From: Methylosinus sp. C49
GTDB taxonomy: Bacteria > Pseudomonadota > Alphaproteobacteria > Rhizobiales > Beijerinckiaceae
Assembly: GCF_009936375.1 (NCBI RefSeq)
Contig: NZ_AP022332.1
Location: 3,380,501 to 3,444,500 of the forward strand
DNA length: 64,000 bases
Reading direction: 5' to 3'
Shown here: piece after piece, positions 25,779 to 35,375 of the stretch
How positions within the stretch are numbered: position 1 is the first letter of the stretch
How the letters are laid out: each line of letters begins with the position of its first letter
Notes under the pieces: generated by a model
The model's database searches: none
The model's input: only the letters and a program-made list of their open reading frames with translations
What the model was told of the DNA's origin: nothing
Translations under genes and position numbers: made by a program

Positions 25779-26609
25779 ATGAACGAGCTGGAAGCCGCAA
25801 AAGCGAAAGCCGCCGCCGCCTACAATGCCGCCGCTGACTATTTCGACCATCCCGTCAGCTCGTTCTGGCATCGCTTCGGACGAGAGACCGTTGATCGTCT
25901 CGACCTTCGTCCCGGCGAATGCGTGCTCGATGTCTGCTGCGGCAGCGGCGGCTCGGCCTTGCCGGCCGCGGAGCGCGTCGGGCCGAAGGGTAGAGTGATC
26001 GCCGTCGATCTCGCCGAACGCTTGATCGCATTGGCCGCGGCTAAGGCGCAGGGCAAAGGTCTCGACAATATCGAATTCCGCGTCGCCGACATGCTCGCCC
26101 TCGGCTACCCGGACGGCGCATTCGATACGGTCATTTGCGTGTTCGGCGTCTTTTTCGTGCCCGATATGACCGCGGCCGTCCGGGAGCTGTGGCGCATGGT
26201 GCGTCCGGGCGGCCGGCTCGCCATCACCACTTGGGGACCCGATCTGTTCGAGCCCGCGAACGGCGCCTTCTGGAACGCGATACGGCAGGAGCGCCCTGAT
26301 CTCTATCGGGGCTTCAATCCATGGGACCGCATTTCCCAACCGGCGGGTCTGCGCGAAATGCTGAGCGCCGCAGGCGTGAGCGGCGCCGAAATAGTGTCGG
26401 AAGCAGGCCGTCATCCCCTCCAGTCGCCGGATGATTGGTGGGTGATCGCGATGGGCAGTGGCTATCGCGGGACGCTCGCGCAACTCGATCCCGAAACATT
26501 TTCACGTGTCAGAGAGACAAATCTGTCTCTCCTGCGCGCGAGCGGCGCGACTTCGATCGAGACGAAGGTCCTTTATGCCCTAGCCGCCAAAAAATCGTCT
26601 CCCGAGTAA
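25779..26609 (+). CDS. SAM-dependent methyltransferase, ars operon
   Basis: 276 residues. Motif I VLDVCCGSGGSALP (about residue 49), acidic end of the next strand IAVDLAERL, and a UbiE/COQ5-like layout. Arsenite methyltransferases (ArsM) carry three or four conserved cysteines with a CYC or CVCG-type site; here the only cysteines near the active site are the CC of motif I and one in VICVFGVFF, so ArsM activity is doubtful. It closes the ars operon (26 bases after acr3), and may act on an arsenical, a lipid or another substrate. Confidence 0.75.
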   Translation: MNELEAAKAKAAAAYNAAADYFDHPVSSFWHRFGRETVDRLDLRPGECVLDVCCGSGGSALPAAERVGPKGRVIAVDLAERLIALAAAKAQGKGLDNIEFRVADMLALGYPDGAFDTVICVFGVFFVPDMTAAVRELWRMVRPGGRLAITTWGPDLFEPANGAFWNAIRQERPDLYRGFNPWDRISQPAGLREMLSAAGVSGAEIVSEAGRHPLQSPDDWWVIAMGSGYRGTLAQLDPETFSRVRETNLSLLRASGATSIETKVLYALAAKKSSPE

Positions 26610-26986
26610 CGCTCGTATCCAGGGAAGTGCAGACCCGTGACTGTTTTGCTCGGCGATCCGGGGGCGACGCAATTTATGCGACGACTATTCTCGATACCTA
26701 TGGGCGCGCTTAGACAATACTCCCTGGGATAAGCTATGTTCTGCCGATCGACGGATGAAAGGTTCCGGCGTCGACCGATCCTATGCGGAGCTGCTGGTCG
26801 AGGCGCATCATCGTCTTCGCCATGCGCGCGTGTTGGACGGGCCGATATATGCGACGTCGAGCACATCGGCTTTTCTACGGCTGCGGAGCAAATGCGCCTG
26901 TGGGCGCCCGGCGACACGCGTGACGATCGACGAGACACGCGATCCGACGCTCATGATGAACCGGCGACTGTGACGGAGCCAATGTG
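26610..26986. other. Intergenic region between ars and kdp operons
   Basis: About 380 bases between convergent operons. Overlapping short frames (26736-26987 plus) are not protein-like. A plus-strand ATG at 26757 gives a short helical stretch (SYAELLVEAHHRLRHARVL) without a family. Nothing firm. Confidence 0.4.
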
Positions 26987-27022
26987 AAAAATGCGCGAGG
27001 CGCGACAAGCCGTCGCGCCTCG
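26987..27022 (-). terminator. Rho-independent terminator of kdpFABC
   Basis: 11-bp stem CGAGGCGCGAC / GTCGCGCCTCG (26996-27022) with a 5-base loop; on the minus strand it is followed shortly by TTTTT. Located 26 bases after the kdpC stop. Confidence 0.85.
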
Positions 27023-27047
27023 AATAGACGAATCTCGGCAGCTGCCG

Positions 27048-27647
27048 TCAGCGCAACTCGTCCAAGGCCAGATTGAGCTCCAGCACATTGACGCGCGGTT
27101 CGCCGATAAAGCCGGCGGCGCGCTGCTCGATCCGGCTTTCGACCAAGGCGCGCACGCGACTTTCCGGAAGCTTGCGCGCCGCAGCGACGGCGGGCGCCTG
27201 CGCCAATGCATATTGCGGCGAGATGTGCGGATCGAGACCGGAGGCCGATGTCGTCACCGCATCCGCCGCGACCACATCGATGCGCCCGGCGGCGAACTCC
27301 GCCTCGATCGCCGCATTCACGCGATCGACGAGCTTTTGCGAGGTCGGGCCGAGATTGGAGCCGCCGGAATTCGCCGCATTGTAAGGCGCGTCGATCGTCT
27401 TGCTCGCATCATTGGGATCTGGCGCGCTCGTCGCCGAAGGACGGCCATGGAAGTAATGATCGGCCGCGAAGCTTTGACCGATCAGACGCGAGCCGACGAC
27501 GACGCCCTCGCGCTCGATGAGGCTGCCATTGGCCGCGTCGTGGAAAGCGAGCTGCGCCAATCCGGTGATCGCCAGAGGATAGGCGAGGCCGGTGAGAAGG
27601 GTGAAGAGAACGATCATCACGATCGCAGGACGAATTTGGGAGAGCAT
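27048..27647 (-). CDS. kdpC: Potassium-transporting ATPase subunit C
   Basis: 199 residues from MLSQIRPAIVMIVLFTLLTGLAYPLAITG, the family's standard opening with one membrane helix; AAGGAG six bases before the ATG at 27647 decides the start over a GTG at 27662. Conserved SLIGQSF, YFHGRPSAT and DPHISPQYALAQAPAVA segments are present. It joins KdpA and KdpB in the periplasm-facing assembly of the high-affinity K+ pump. Confidence 0.95.
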   Translation of the reverse strand: MLSQIRPAIVMIVLFTLLTGLAYPLAITGLAQLAFHDAANGSLIEREGVVVGSRLIGQSFAADHYFHGRPSATSAPDPNDASKTIDAPYNAANSGGSNLGPTSQKLVDRVNAAIEAEFAAGRIDVVAADAVTTSASGLDPHISPQYALAQAPAVAAARKLPESRVRALVESRIEQRAAGFIGEPRVNVLELNLALDELR

Positions 27648-27658
27648 GAGAAGCTCCT

Positions 27659-29776
27659 TCACGCGAGATGCAGGATCGACAGGATCATGTCGATCAGCTT
27701 GATGCCGACGAAGGGAATAATGACGCCGCCGAGGCCGTAGATCAGCAGATTCCGCCGCAGCAAGGCGGCGGCGCCGATCGGCCGATAGGCGACGCCTTTC
27801 AGAGCCAGCGGGATCAGCGCGACGATGATCAGCGCGTTGAAGATCACCGCGGAGAGGATAGCCGATTGCGGCGAGACGAGCTTCATCACATTGAGCGCGC
27901 CGAGCTCTGGATAGGTCACGACGAACAGCGCCGGGATGATGGCGAAATATTTGGCGACGTCATTGGCGATGGAGAAGGTCGTCAGCGAGCCGCGCGTCAT
28001 CAGCAGCTGCTTGCCGATGGCGACGATCTCGATGAGCTTGGTCGGATCGCTGTCGAGATCGACCATATTGCCCGCCTCGCGCGCCGCTTGCGTGCCGGTC
28101 TGCATGGCGACGCCGACATCGGCCTGCGCGAGCGCCGGCGCGTCATTGGTGCCGTCGCCGCACATTGCGATGAGGCGGCCGCCCTGCTGCTCCTTGCGAA
28201 TATAGGTGAGCTTGTCCTCCGGCGTCGCCTGCGCGATGAAGTCGTCGACGCCCGCTTCCGAGGCGATGGCCGCCGCCGTGACCGGATTGTCGCCCGTCAC
28301 CATCACCGTCTTTATCCCCATGGCGCGCAGCTCGGCGAAGCGCGCCTTTATGTCGGGCTTAATGATGTCCTTCAAATGCACGACTCCGAGCAGACGGCCG
28401 TTCTCGCTGACCGCAAGCGGCGTGCCGCCGGCACGCGAGATGCGCTCCACCGCGCGCGTGAAATCCTCCGGCGCGCGTATTGGCGAGAGGGCGGCGCGCT
28501 GGAGAATTTCGGCGGCCGCGCCGCTCGCCCCTGCGCCTCCGATATCGGCGTGGTCCACGATCGATTGGGTTTGCGCGAGAATTGCGTCGACGGCGCCCTT
28601 GCGCAGCGAGCGGCCCGGCAGATCGAGGCCGGAGATTCGCGTATGCGCCGAGAAGGGAACAACGCGCGCGTCGACGCCGGTATCGGGAGCGGCGAGGCCA
28701 TAGCGGCTCTTGGCGAGCGCGACGATGGAGCGTCCCTCGGGCGTCTCATCGGCGAGAGAGGCGAGCAGCACGGCCTCCGCGAGCTCGTGCTCGCCGACGC
28801 CGCCGACGGGAATGAGCTCATCCGCCATGCGATTGCCGAATGTGATCGTGCCTGTCTTGTCGAGCAGCAACGTGTCCACGTCGCCCGCCGCCTCCACCGC
28901 GCGACCGGACGTCGCGATGACATTGAAGCGGATGAGGCGATCCATTCCTGCAATGCCGATCGCCGACAGGAGGCCGCCGATCGTCGTCGGTATCAGGCAG
29001 ACGAGCAGAGCGATGAGCACGGTGAGCGACAGCACGGTTCCCGAGTAATTGGCGAGCGGCCACAGCGTCGTGCAGACGATCAGAAAGATGATCGTCAAGC
29101 CCGACAGCAGGATCGACAGAGCGAGCTCGTTCGGAGTCTTCTGCCGCTCGGCGCCTTCGACGAGCGCGATCATGCGATCGATGAAGGTGGAGCCGGGCGC
29201 GGCGGTGATCTTCACGCGCACCCAATCGGACAGCACGGTCGTGCCGCCGGTGACGGCGGAACGATCGCCGCCCGCCTCGCGAATGACCGGCGCCGACTCG
29301 CCGGTGATCGCCGACTCGTTGACGGAAGCGACGCCTTCGACGACCTCCCCGTCGCCGGGAATGAGGTCTCCAGCTTCGACGAGCACGACGTCGCCGATCC
29401 TCAGCTCCAGCGCGGAGACGAGGTCATAGTCGTGCGATCCGCCTTTGGTTCGCTTGGCTTTCGTGTCCGTGCGCGTACGACGCAGCGCATCGGCCTGCGC
29501 CTTGCCGCGGCCTTCCGCCACGGCCTCCGCAAAATTGGCGAAGAGGACTGTGAACCACAGCCAAGCCGCGATCTGCCCAGAGAAGAGCGCGGTTCCGTCA
29601 TGCGCGAAAAGATCGCGCACGAATAAGAGCGTGACGACGGCCGAGACGGCCTCGGTGACGAAAATCACCGGATTGCGCGCCAGCTGACGCGGATCGAGCT
29701 TGATGAGAGCGTCGATCGCCGCGCGGCCGATAATGGCCCGATCGAGCAGACCAGGAGCAGCGACTTTGGACGACAT
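27659..29776 (-). CDS. kdpB: Potassium-transporting ATPase subunit B
   Basis: 705 residues, P-type ATPase. Phosphorylation site [13 protein letters not shown] (about residue 307), actuator motif TGESAP, and hinge [18 protein letters not shown]; membrane helices in the usual 2+2+3 pattern. About 25 residues longer than the E. coli protein, mostly at the N-terminus. Hydrolyses ATP to drive K+ movement through KdpA. Confidence 0.96.
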   Translation of the reverse strand: MSSKVAAPGLLDRAIIGRAAIDALIKLDPRQLARNPVIFVTEAVSAVVTLLFVRDLFAHDGTALFSGQIAAWLWFTVLFANFAEAVAEGRGKAQADALRRTRTDTKAKRTKGGSHDYDLVSALELRIGDVVLVEAGDLIPGDGEVVEGVASVNESAITGESAPVIREAGGDRSAVTGGTTVLSDWVRVKITAAPGSTFIDRMIALVEGAERQKTPNELALSILLSGLTIIFLIVCTTLWPLANYSGTVLSLTVLIALLVCLIPTTIGGLLSAIGIAGMDRLIRFNVIATSGRAVEAAGDVDTLLLDKTGTITFGNRMADELIPVGGVGEHELAEAVLLASLADETPEGRSIVALAKSRYGLAAPDTGVDARVVPFSAHTRISGLDLPGRSLRKGAVDAILAQTQSIVDHADIGGAGASGAAAEILQRAALSPIRAPEDFTRAVERISRAGGTPLAVSENGRLLGVVHLKDIIKPDIKARFAELRAMGIKTVMVTGDNPVTAAAIASEAGVDDFIAQATPEDKLTYIRKEQQGGRLIAMCGDGTNDAPALAQADVGVAMQTGTQAAREAGNMVDLDSDPTKLIEIVAIGKQLLMTRGSLTTFSIANDVAKYFAIIPALFVVTYPELGALNVMKLVSPQSAILSAVIFNALIIVALIPLALKGVAYRPIGAAALLRRNLLIYGLGGVIIPFVGIKLIDMILSILHLA

Positions 29777-29794
29777 TTGCGTTGATCTCCAAGA

Positions 29795-31504
29795 TCAGAA
29801 GGTCTTGCCGGCGGCGAGCAGCAGATGCTCGACCACGGGACCGAGCGCGAGCGCCGGGAAATATTGCAACAGATAGAGCACGACGATGACGCCGAGCAGC
29901 AGGCCGACGAACAGCGGCCCATGTGTCGGGAAGGTCCCGCGCGACGCCGGCGCCTTTTTCTTCGCGGCGAAGGAGCCGGCCATCGCCAGCACGGGAATGA
30001 CATAGGCGAAGCGGCCGAGCGTCATCGCAATGCCGAGCGTCGTGTTGTACCAAGGCGTGTTGCCGGAAAGGCCCGCGAAGGCCGAGCCATTATTGTCGGT
30101 CGTCGAGGCGAAGGCGTAGACGATCTCCGACAGTCCGTGCGGGCCAGCGTTGTTCAAGCTCGTGAGCGCGCCCGGCAGCAGCGTGGAAGCCGCGGAGAAT
30201 CCGAGCACGCAGAGCGGATAGATCAGCACGGCGAGCATGGCGAGCTTCATCTCGCGGGCCTCGATCTTCTTGCCGAGATATTCCGGCGTGCGTCCGACCA
30301 TGAGACCGGCGACGAAGACCGCGACGACCGCGAGCACGAGGAAGCCATAGAGGCCGGCGCCGACGCCGCCCGGCGCGATTGAGCCCATCAGCATGTTGAA
30401 CAAGGGCACGAGGCCGCCGATCGGCATGAAGGAATCATGCATCGAATTGACGGCGCCGGTGCTTGTGCCTGTCGTCGCTGCGGCGAAGAGCGCGCTGGTG
30501 GCGACGCCGAAGCGCACCTCCTTGCCTTCCATATTGCCGGGCGACGGATCGACGCCGATCGACGTCAGCAGCGGATTGCCGGCGGCCTCCGCCCAATAGG
30601 CGATGAGCACGCCGCAGACGAGCACGATGAGCATAGCGATGGCGATCGCGCGGCCTTGCCGAAAATCCAGCACCGCGCGGCCGAAGGCGAAGGCGAGCGC
30701 GAAGGGAATGACGAGCAGCGCCCATATTTCGAGAATATTGGAAATCGCGTTCGGGCTTTCGAATGGATGCGCCGAATTGGCGTTGAAGAAGCCGCCGCCA
30801 TTGGTGCCGAGCTCCTTGATCGCCTCCTGGCTCGCGACCGGGCCGATCGAGATCACCTGCTTGGCGCCCTCGAGCGTCGTCGCCTCGACAGAGCCGAGAA
30901 GCGTCTGCGGAACGCCGAGCGCCACGAGCGCGAGCGCGAAGACGATCGACAGCGGCAGCAGCACATAGAGCGTTCCGCGTGTGAGATCGACCCAGAAATT
31001 GCCGACTGTCGGCGATTCCGCGCGCGCGAAGCCGCGCACCAGCGCGAAAGCCATTGCGAGGCCGGTCGCAGCGGAGAGAAAGTTGTGAACGGTGAGCCCG
31101 AGCATCTGCACGAGATGGCTCATCGTCGTCTCGCCGGAGTAGTTCTGCCAATTGGTGTTGGTGATGAAGCTGATCGACGTGTTGAAGGCGAGATCGGCCG
31201 GGACGGGATCGAAGCCCTGCGGATCGAGCGGCAACAAATTCTGCAGGCGTTCCAGCGCATAGAGCGATGCAAAGCCGACGACGCTGAAGGCGAGCATGGC
31301 GCTCGTATAGACGAGCCAGCTCTGCTCACGCGCCGGATCGACGCCGGCGAGCTTGTAGAAGACGCGCTCCACGGGAAGCAGAACGAGCGTCAGAACATTG
31401 CGCTCGCCGGCGAGCACGCGGGCGATGAAGGCGCTGAGCGGCACGGCGCCGAAGACGACGGCTGCCAGCACGACGGCGATTTGCGCCAAGCCAATGGCGT
31501 TCAT
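29795..31504 (-). CDS. kdpA: Potassium-transporting ATPase subunit A
   Basis: 569 residues with ten membrane helices. Selectivity-filter type segments are present, such as [48 protein letters not shown] and [13 protein letters not shown]. It is the K+-binding, channel-derived subunit of the Kdp complex in the inner membrane. Starts at 31504, 33 bases after the kdpF stop. Confidence 0.96.
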   Translation of the reverse strand: MNAIGLAQIAVVLAAVVFGAVPLSAFIARVLAGERNVLTLVLLPVERVFYKLAGVDPAREQSWLVYTSAMLAFSVVGFASLYALERLQNLLPLDPQGFDPVPADLAFNTSISFITNTNWQNYSGETTMSHLVQMLGLTVHNFLSAATGLAMAFALVRGFARAESPTVGNFWVDLTRGTLYVLLPLSIVFALALVALGVPQTLLGSVEATTLEGAKQVISIGPVASQEAIKELGTNGGGFFNANSAHPFESPNAISNILEIWALLVIPFALAFAFGRAVLDFRQGRAIAIAMLIVLVCGVLIAYWAEAAGNPLLTSIGVDPSPGNMEGKEVRFGVATSALFAAATTGTSTGAVNSMHDSFMPIGGLVPLFNMLMGSIAPGGVGAGLYGFLVLAVVAVFVAGLMVGRTPEYLGKKIEAREMKLAMLAVLIYPLCVLGFSAASTLLPGALTSLNNAGPHGLSEIVYAFASTTDNNGSAFAGLSGNTPWYNTTLGIAMTLGRFAYVIPVLAMAGSFAAKKKAPASRGTFPTHGPLFVGLLLGVIVVLYLLQYFPALALGPVVEHLLLAAGKTF

Positions 31505-31537
31505 GATGATTTCCTTTGCGGAGCCCGAGATGTGGTC

Positions 31538-31624
31538 TCAGAATTTCTCGGGATGAAGCAGCGTGTAGAGGAGATAGGCGCCGAGCAGCACGGCGACGCT
31601 CAGGCCGATGATCGGTTCGGACAT
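31538..31624 (-). CDS. kdpF: Potassium-transporting ATPase subunit F
   Basis: 28 residues: one hydrophobic helix (IIGLSVAVLLGAYLLYTLL) ending HPEKF, the standard KdpF ending. AAGGA lies about seven bases before the ATG. It stabilises the Kdp complex in the membrane. Too short for routine gene calling but unmistakable in place and sequence. Confidence 0.93.
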   Translation of the reverse strand: MSEPIIGLSVAVLLGAYLLYTLLHPEKF

Positions 31625-31636
31625 TTCGTTTCCTTC

Positions 31637-31720
31637 TCAAAGCCGCTTGCAGATGCGCGCATAAAGGCCCATCAGCGCGAAGAGAAAGGCGCCGAGGCCG
31701 AGATAGACGAGGTCGAGCAT
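31637..31720 (-). CDS. 27-residue membrane peptide upstream of kdpF
   Basis: Reads MLDLVYLGLGAFLFALMGLY then ARICKRL; GGGAG lies eight bases before the ATG and the stop is 12 bases from kdpF. One hydrophobic helix with a positively charged end. Similar tiny ORFs sit ahead of kdpF in other alphaproteobacteria as far as I recall, but I know no assigned function. It may be another small subunit of the Kdp pump. Confidence 0.8.
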   Translation of the reverse strand: MLDLVYLGLGAFLFALMGLYARICKRL

Positions 31721-32184
31721 GGTCAGTCTCCCTATCGACAATGCTCGGGATATGCCTGCAGAGCGCGTAAGGAGGCTATTCGGATTTGCCCCGTCGGGCG
31801 TAAGGGCCGCATAAGTAGCCGCTCACGCGGCGCGCAGCGCCAATGCGACGACGTCCGAGGAAGCGGTCGAAAAAGGACGGAAACTGTCGTATCGAGGCGT
31901 CGCAGAATGCGCGCACAGCCGCCACGGCCTAGAGACCAGGATGATATCGACAATAAATCAAGAAATTAAATTCTCCCTGGCGCCCATGATGGACTGGACT
32001 AAAATATTTGTAATTTCAAATAGATAATATGCGCTGTGTGCACACCTTGTGCAGGGATTGTTCTCTTTTTCTTCCTGCTCGCCAGGCCGCGCTGGAACAC
32101 GCAGTTCCTCTCCTTGGCGCGAATTTCGGGCTCCCATCGGCATGCGATTTCGCCAGCCGACTGCCGCTCACTCCTCGTGGCCAC
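31721..32184. other. Intergenic region, kdp promoter side
   Basis: About 460 bases. The 31940-32060 part is AT-rich and includes TATA-like stretches, the likely region for the kdp promoter on the minus strand and the tail of the toxin gene's neighbour. Open frames here are not protein-like. No kdpD or kdpE is present. Confidence 0.4.
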
Positions 32185-32667
32185 TCATTCGAATAGCCGC
32201 TTTATGTCCGCCATCGTCCGAAACAGCTTCATGGGCTGTTCGGGGAACAGCAGAAAACTCTCTCGTTCGTAGAAGCGGCGGGCGCTATCGTCCTTCGCAT
32301 CCACGATCAGCGCGAACGAGGCGATCTCGCTCCGGGCCGATCGGTAGAGAGCGTCGGCGAGTAGAAACCGGCCGTATCCCTTCCCTTGTAGCCGCCGATC
32401 GACCGCGAGCCGGCCCATGAGCGTCGCCGGCACGCGCGGATATTTCGGCAGCTTCCGCAGGGTCTGCTCCGGCAGCTCGACAAGTTGCACGGAGGTCGAT
32501 GAAAGCGTGTAGTAGCCCGCGATCGTCCCCTCGGGCAGCGCCAGAACGAAGGGCGCGGCCATGTTCTTTCGCGCGTCCTGACCGGCCTGTGTCCGAAAAT
32601 ATCGGTCGAGCAGCTCCACGCCGCTCTCGAATCCCGATCTGTCATGGCCAGAAGCCAGCGGCTCCAC
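32185..32667 (-). CDS. GNAT acetyltransferase, TacT-type toxin
   Basis: 160 residues. Opens EPLASGHDRSGFESGVELLDRYFRTQAGQDARKN, the usual start of TacT/AtaT-type toxins, and has the acetyl-CoA loop RRLQGKGYGRFLL (R/Q-x-x-G-x-G/A) and the catalytic-tyrosine region FYERESF. Such toxins acetylate the amino acid on charged tRNA and stop translation. GTG start at 32667; an earlier non-ATG start cannot be excluded. Downstream of its antitoxin by about 30 bases. Confidence 0.88.
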   Translation of the reverse strand: MEPLASGHDRSGFESGVELLDRYFRTQAGQDARKNMAAPFVLALPEGTIAGYYTLSSTSVQLVELPEQTLRKLPKYPRVPATLMGRLAVDRRLQGKGYGRFLLADALYRSARSEIASFALIVDAKDDSARRFYERESFLLFPEQPMKLFRTMADIKRLFE

Positions 32668-32700
32668 GTAGAGCTTCTCGTCTTTTCCGGCAGGCAGGCG

Positions 32701-33003
32701 TCAAAAGCCGGTTCGCTCGCGATAGCGGCGTACCGTATCGCGAAGACGATCATTGACCGGCTTCGGGTTGAGCAGCGCATCGACGAATGCTTCGCTGTCA
32801 CGAACCGAGAGCGACAGCTGATTATGTTCCTCGATAGCTCTCCGGGCGGCGTCCTGGACGCTGGTCAGCACGAAATCGGTGACGCTCCGCCCTTGCAGGG
32901 CCGCCGCCCGCTCGATCAGGCTTTTTTGCTCGGCGGTGATACGGGCCTCCAATCGCTCTGCTCGGGTGCGTCTCCCACCAGGTCTGGATGCGGCGTCCGT
33001 CAT
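32701..33003 (-). CDS. DUF1778 ribbon-helix-helix antitoxin
   Basis: 100 residues from MTDAASRPGGRRTRAERLEARITAEQKSLIERAAALQGRSVTDFVLTSVQDAARRAIEE: a ribbon-helix-helix DNA-binding fold of the TacA/DUF1778 type, with a C-terminal segment (VNDRLRDTVRRYRERTGF) that would wrap the GNAT toxin. ATG at 33003 chosen over a longer frame. Expected to repress its own operon together with the toxin. The pair sits directly beside an insertion element, a common place for such modules. Confidence 0.88.
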   Translation of the reverse strand: MTDAASRPGGRRTRAERLEARITAEQKSLIERAAALQGRSVTDFVLTSVQDAARRAIEEHNQLSLSVRDSEAFVDALLNPKPVNDRLRDTVRRYRERTGF

Positions 33004-33150
33004 GACCTTTTTCTCCTCGCCACAATGTACGGCCAATTGCCGGCCAATTCAAGACCGGCGACATTGGATTGCTCCGCTGGCTACGCCAAACGCGGCACGC
33101 AACCTGGTCAAGATTGGGTCGAGGGGTCAAATCCTTCGTCCGTTCAAAAA

Positions 33151-33951
33151 GGAATTGTCGCAAATTTTGTTTATGGACGCGATGAACGTGTGAGAGTGAC
33201 GCGGTTCACGTTGCGAGGGCATAGAACTGCTGGGCTGGACCCAATTCGCCCCTGGTCTGCAACTGGTCCTTGCGGATCATATGCATGAGCTCGATCCCAG
33301 AGAGTGTCGCGGCAGCCGATCGAAATGATTTGAAACCCAACATCGGCCGCGTTACTCGCTGCACCGCTCGATGGTTCTGTTCGACGATATTATTGAGATA
33401 TTTGATGCGGCGGATTTCGATGTCCGCTTCATGCTCCGCATTGTAGGTTTCGATCGCCGCCGTGTTAGCGCCGCTCTTGTCGATCGTGATCTTCTCCGGC
33501 TCGCCATGCTGGCCGATCGCCTTGCGCAAGACGCGCAACGCGGCTTTGCGGCCCCTCTTCGCCGTCAGCAGGAAATCCACCGTCGCGCCTGCCTTGTCCA
33601 CCGCCCGATACAGATATTTCCAGCGGCCTTTGACTTTCACGTAGGTCTCATCGAGACGCCAGCTGGATCCGATCATACGTTTGCGAGCACGGAACTGTTT
33701 CTCCAGCAAAGGCGCATATTTGACGACCCAGCGGTTGAGCGTGGAATGGTCGACTTCGACGCCTCGCTCTTCCATCATTTCGTCGAGTTGACGATAGCTC
33801 ATCGGATACGCCACATACCAGCGGACGCCTCAAAGGATCACGTCGCGTTCAAAATGGCTGCCCTTGAAATCGATCATCGAACTATTCCGCCTGCCCCGCG
33901 CCCGGCGATCATAGCCCCAACCGACCCGCGAGAAAAATTTGCGACAGAGCC
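33151..33951 (-). mobile_element. IS6-family insertion element, copy 1
   Basis: Bounded by GGAATTGTCGCAAATTTT at 33151 and, at the other end, the complement of GGCTCTGTCGCAAATTTTTC ending 33951; these are IS6-type terminal repeats (GG…TGTCGCAAA). It holds one transposase pseudogene. The 8-bp flanks (TTCAAAAA and AGTGCGAG) do not match, so no target duplication is left. A second, inverted copy lies at 49375-50159. Confidence 0.85.
33206..33877 (-). pseudogene. IS6-family transposase, nonsense mutation
   Basis: From the ATG at 33877 the frame reads MIDFKGSHFERDVIL, then TGA at 33830-33832 where the second copy has TGG, then continues GVRWYVAYPMSYRQLDEMMEERG to 33206. The DDE catalytic residues remain (LDETYVKVKGRW, IDKSGANTAAI, NNIVEQNHR). 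The stop falls in the N-terminal helix-turn-helix; restart at a later GTG or ATG would give about 200 residues without that start. Probably inactive, though a residual product is possible. Confidence 0.8.
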
Positions 33952-33980
33952 AGTGCGAGGCGCCGGCGCCGATCACGACC

Positions 33981-35375
33981 TCACCAGCCGCCGCCCAGCG
34001 AGCGATAGAGTTGGATCGTCATGGCGGATTGCGCCATCTGGGTTTCCAGCAAATCGTTCTCGCGCTCGAAGACGTCGAGCTCTGCATTCAGCACGTCTCC
34101 GAAAGTCTTACGTCCGCCTTCGTATAGCCCTCTCGATATTTGATGATTGCGTCGCGCGCCGACGAGCGCGACGGAAAGATGCTCGCTGCGGCGATCCAAT
34201 CCGCGGCGTCTGCCATAGGCGTTCTCGACATCCTCGAGCGCATGCAGGACGGATTTGTCGTAATCGGCGACAGCCGCTTCGAGGCGCGCGTCATTCGCCG
34301 CTATATTGGCTTCGATGCGCCCGGCGGTGAAAATCGGCAAATGCGCGGTGAGGCCGACTAGGCCGCCCGTGCCTTGAAGTCCAGGGATTCCCTGAAAATG
34401 CAGCCGGCCGTCCTGGCCGAGGAATTCGATCTGGAAGCGCGGCAGCAGATCCGTCTTCGCGCTGGTCAGGCTGGCGACGCGTGCGCGCACGGCGTCGGCG
34501 CGTGCGCGCACGTCGGGACGACGCTCCAGCACCTCGCTCGGGAGCTGTCCTTGCGGAGGCCGCGGGCCGAAGAAAGGCCCGGGCGTCGGCAGCGGGACGG
34601 GTGGCTCCGGCGGGCGGCCGGTCAAGACCGCGAGCCGGCGTTGTCGCGTCTCGAGCGCGGAAAGGAAATCCGGTCGCTTGCTTCGCTGGGTTTCCAATCG
34701 TTCGCGAACCAGCGTCACGTCATAGGCGACCGCCTGCCCGGCGTGGTAACGAGCCTCCACATAGCGGAGAAGATTGCCGAGAGTCTCTATGGAATGGTCG
34801 AGAACGAGAAGCCGCCGCTGCAGCCCTCTGGCGTCCTGATAGTTTTGGGCTACCTCGGACACGACGATCATTCGCGCGCCGTTCGACTGCTCCTCGACTC
34901 CAGCGGCATTGGCGCGCGCGGTTTCTGCGTCATAGCTGCGGCCGCCGAAAATATCCGGCTCCCAGCTCGCCGTGAGGCCACCGATATGGGCGTCGACGCG
35001 GCGCGCTTTGCCGGGGATGAAATCGACGACCGGATTGCGCCATTTCACATCCGCTTCCCACAGACCGGCGTCGGCGCCGAGCGTCGGATAGAGAGCCGAT
35101 TCCGCGACCGAGACCAGGGCGCGCGCCTCCTCGACTCGCGCCTTCGCAATGCGCAGATCGGGATTGCCGGCGAGCGCCGCATCGATCATGCGGTCGAGCA
35201 GCGGATCGCGCCAGACTGTCCACCAATGAGAGAGGATGGGGGAAGCGGAGGGAGCGCCGATCGACGACGTCTCGTCGAATGATGGCGGGGCGACGACGGT
35301 CGGCGCCGGCGGCGTGACGTCGAGCTCGCGACAGCCGACGACGAGAAGGGACATGACGATGGCGGCGCGCTTCAT
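33981..35375 (-). CDS. NodT-type outer-membrane factor lipoprotein
   Basis: 464 residues. Lipoprotein signal MKRAAIVMSLLVVGCRE with Cys15 as lipidation site; then two TolC-like repeats: WWTVWRDPLLDRMIDAALAGNPDLRIAKARVEEARA, and a second half beginning LTSAKTDLLPRFQIEFLGQ. ATG at 35375 overlaps the ABC permease stop by four bases. It provides the outer-membrane channel for the ABC exporter encoded upstream in the same operon. Ends 30 bases from the IS6 copy. Confidence 0.9.
   Translation of the reverse strand: MKRAAIVMSLLVVGCRELDVTPPAPTVVAPPSFDETSSIGAPSASPILSHWWTVWRDPLLDRMIDAALAGNPDLRIAKARVEEARALVSVAESALYPTLGADAGLWEADVKWRNPVVDFIPGKARRVDAHIGGLTASWEPDIFGGRSYDAETARANAAGVEEQSNGARMIVVSEVAQNYQDARGLQRRLLVLDHSIETLGNLLRYVEARYHAGQAVAYDVTLVRERLETQRSKRPDFLSALETRQRRLAVLTGRPPEPPVPLPTPGPFFGPRPPQGQLPSEVLERRPDVRARADAVRARVASLTSAKTDLLPRFQIEFLGQDGRLHFQGIPGLQGTGGLVGLTAHLPIFTAGRIEANIAANDARLEAAVADYDKSVLHALEDVENAYGRRRGLDRRSEHLSVALVGARRNHQISRGLYEGGRKTFGDVLNAELDVFERENDLLETQMAQSAMTIQLYRSLGGGW

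Noticed and set aside
27668-29626. 652-codon plus-strand frame
   Set aside because: Antisense to kdpB, whose motifs are complete.
33100-33150. T-arm-like sequence (GAGGG-GTCAAAT-CCTTC) beside IS6 copy 1
   Set aside because: The loop lacks the leading TTC and no D-arm, anticodon arm or acceptor pairing could be found upstream; not a tRNA.
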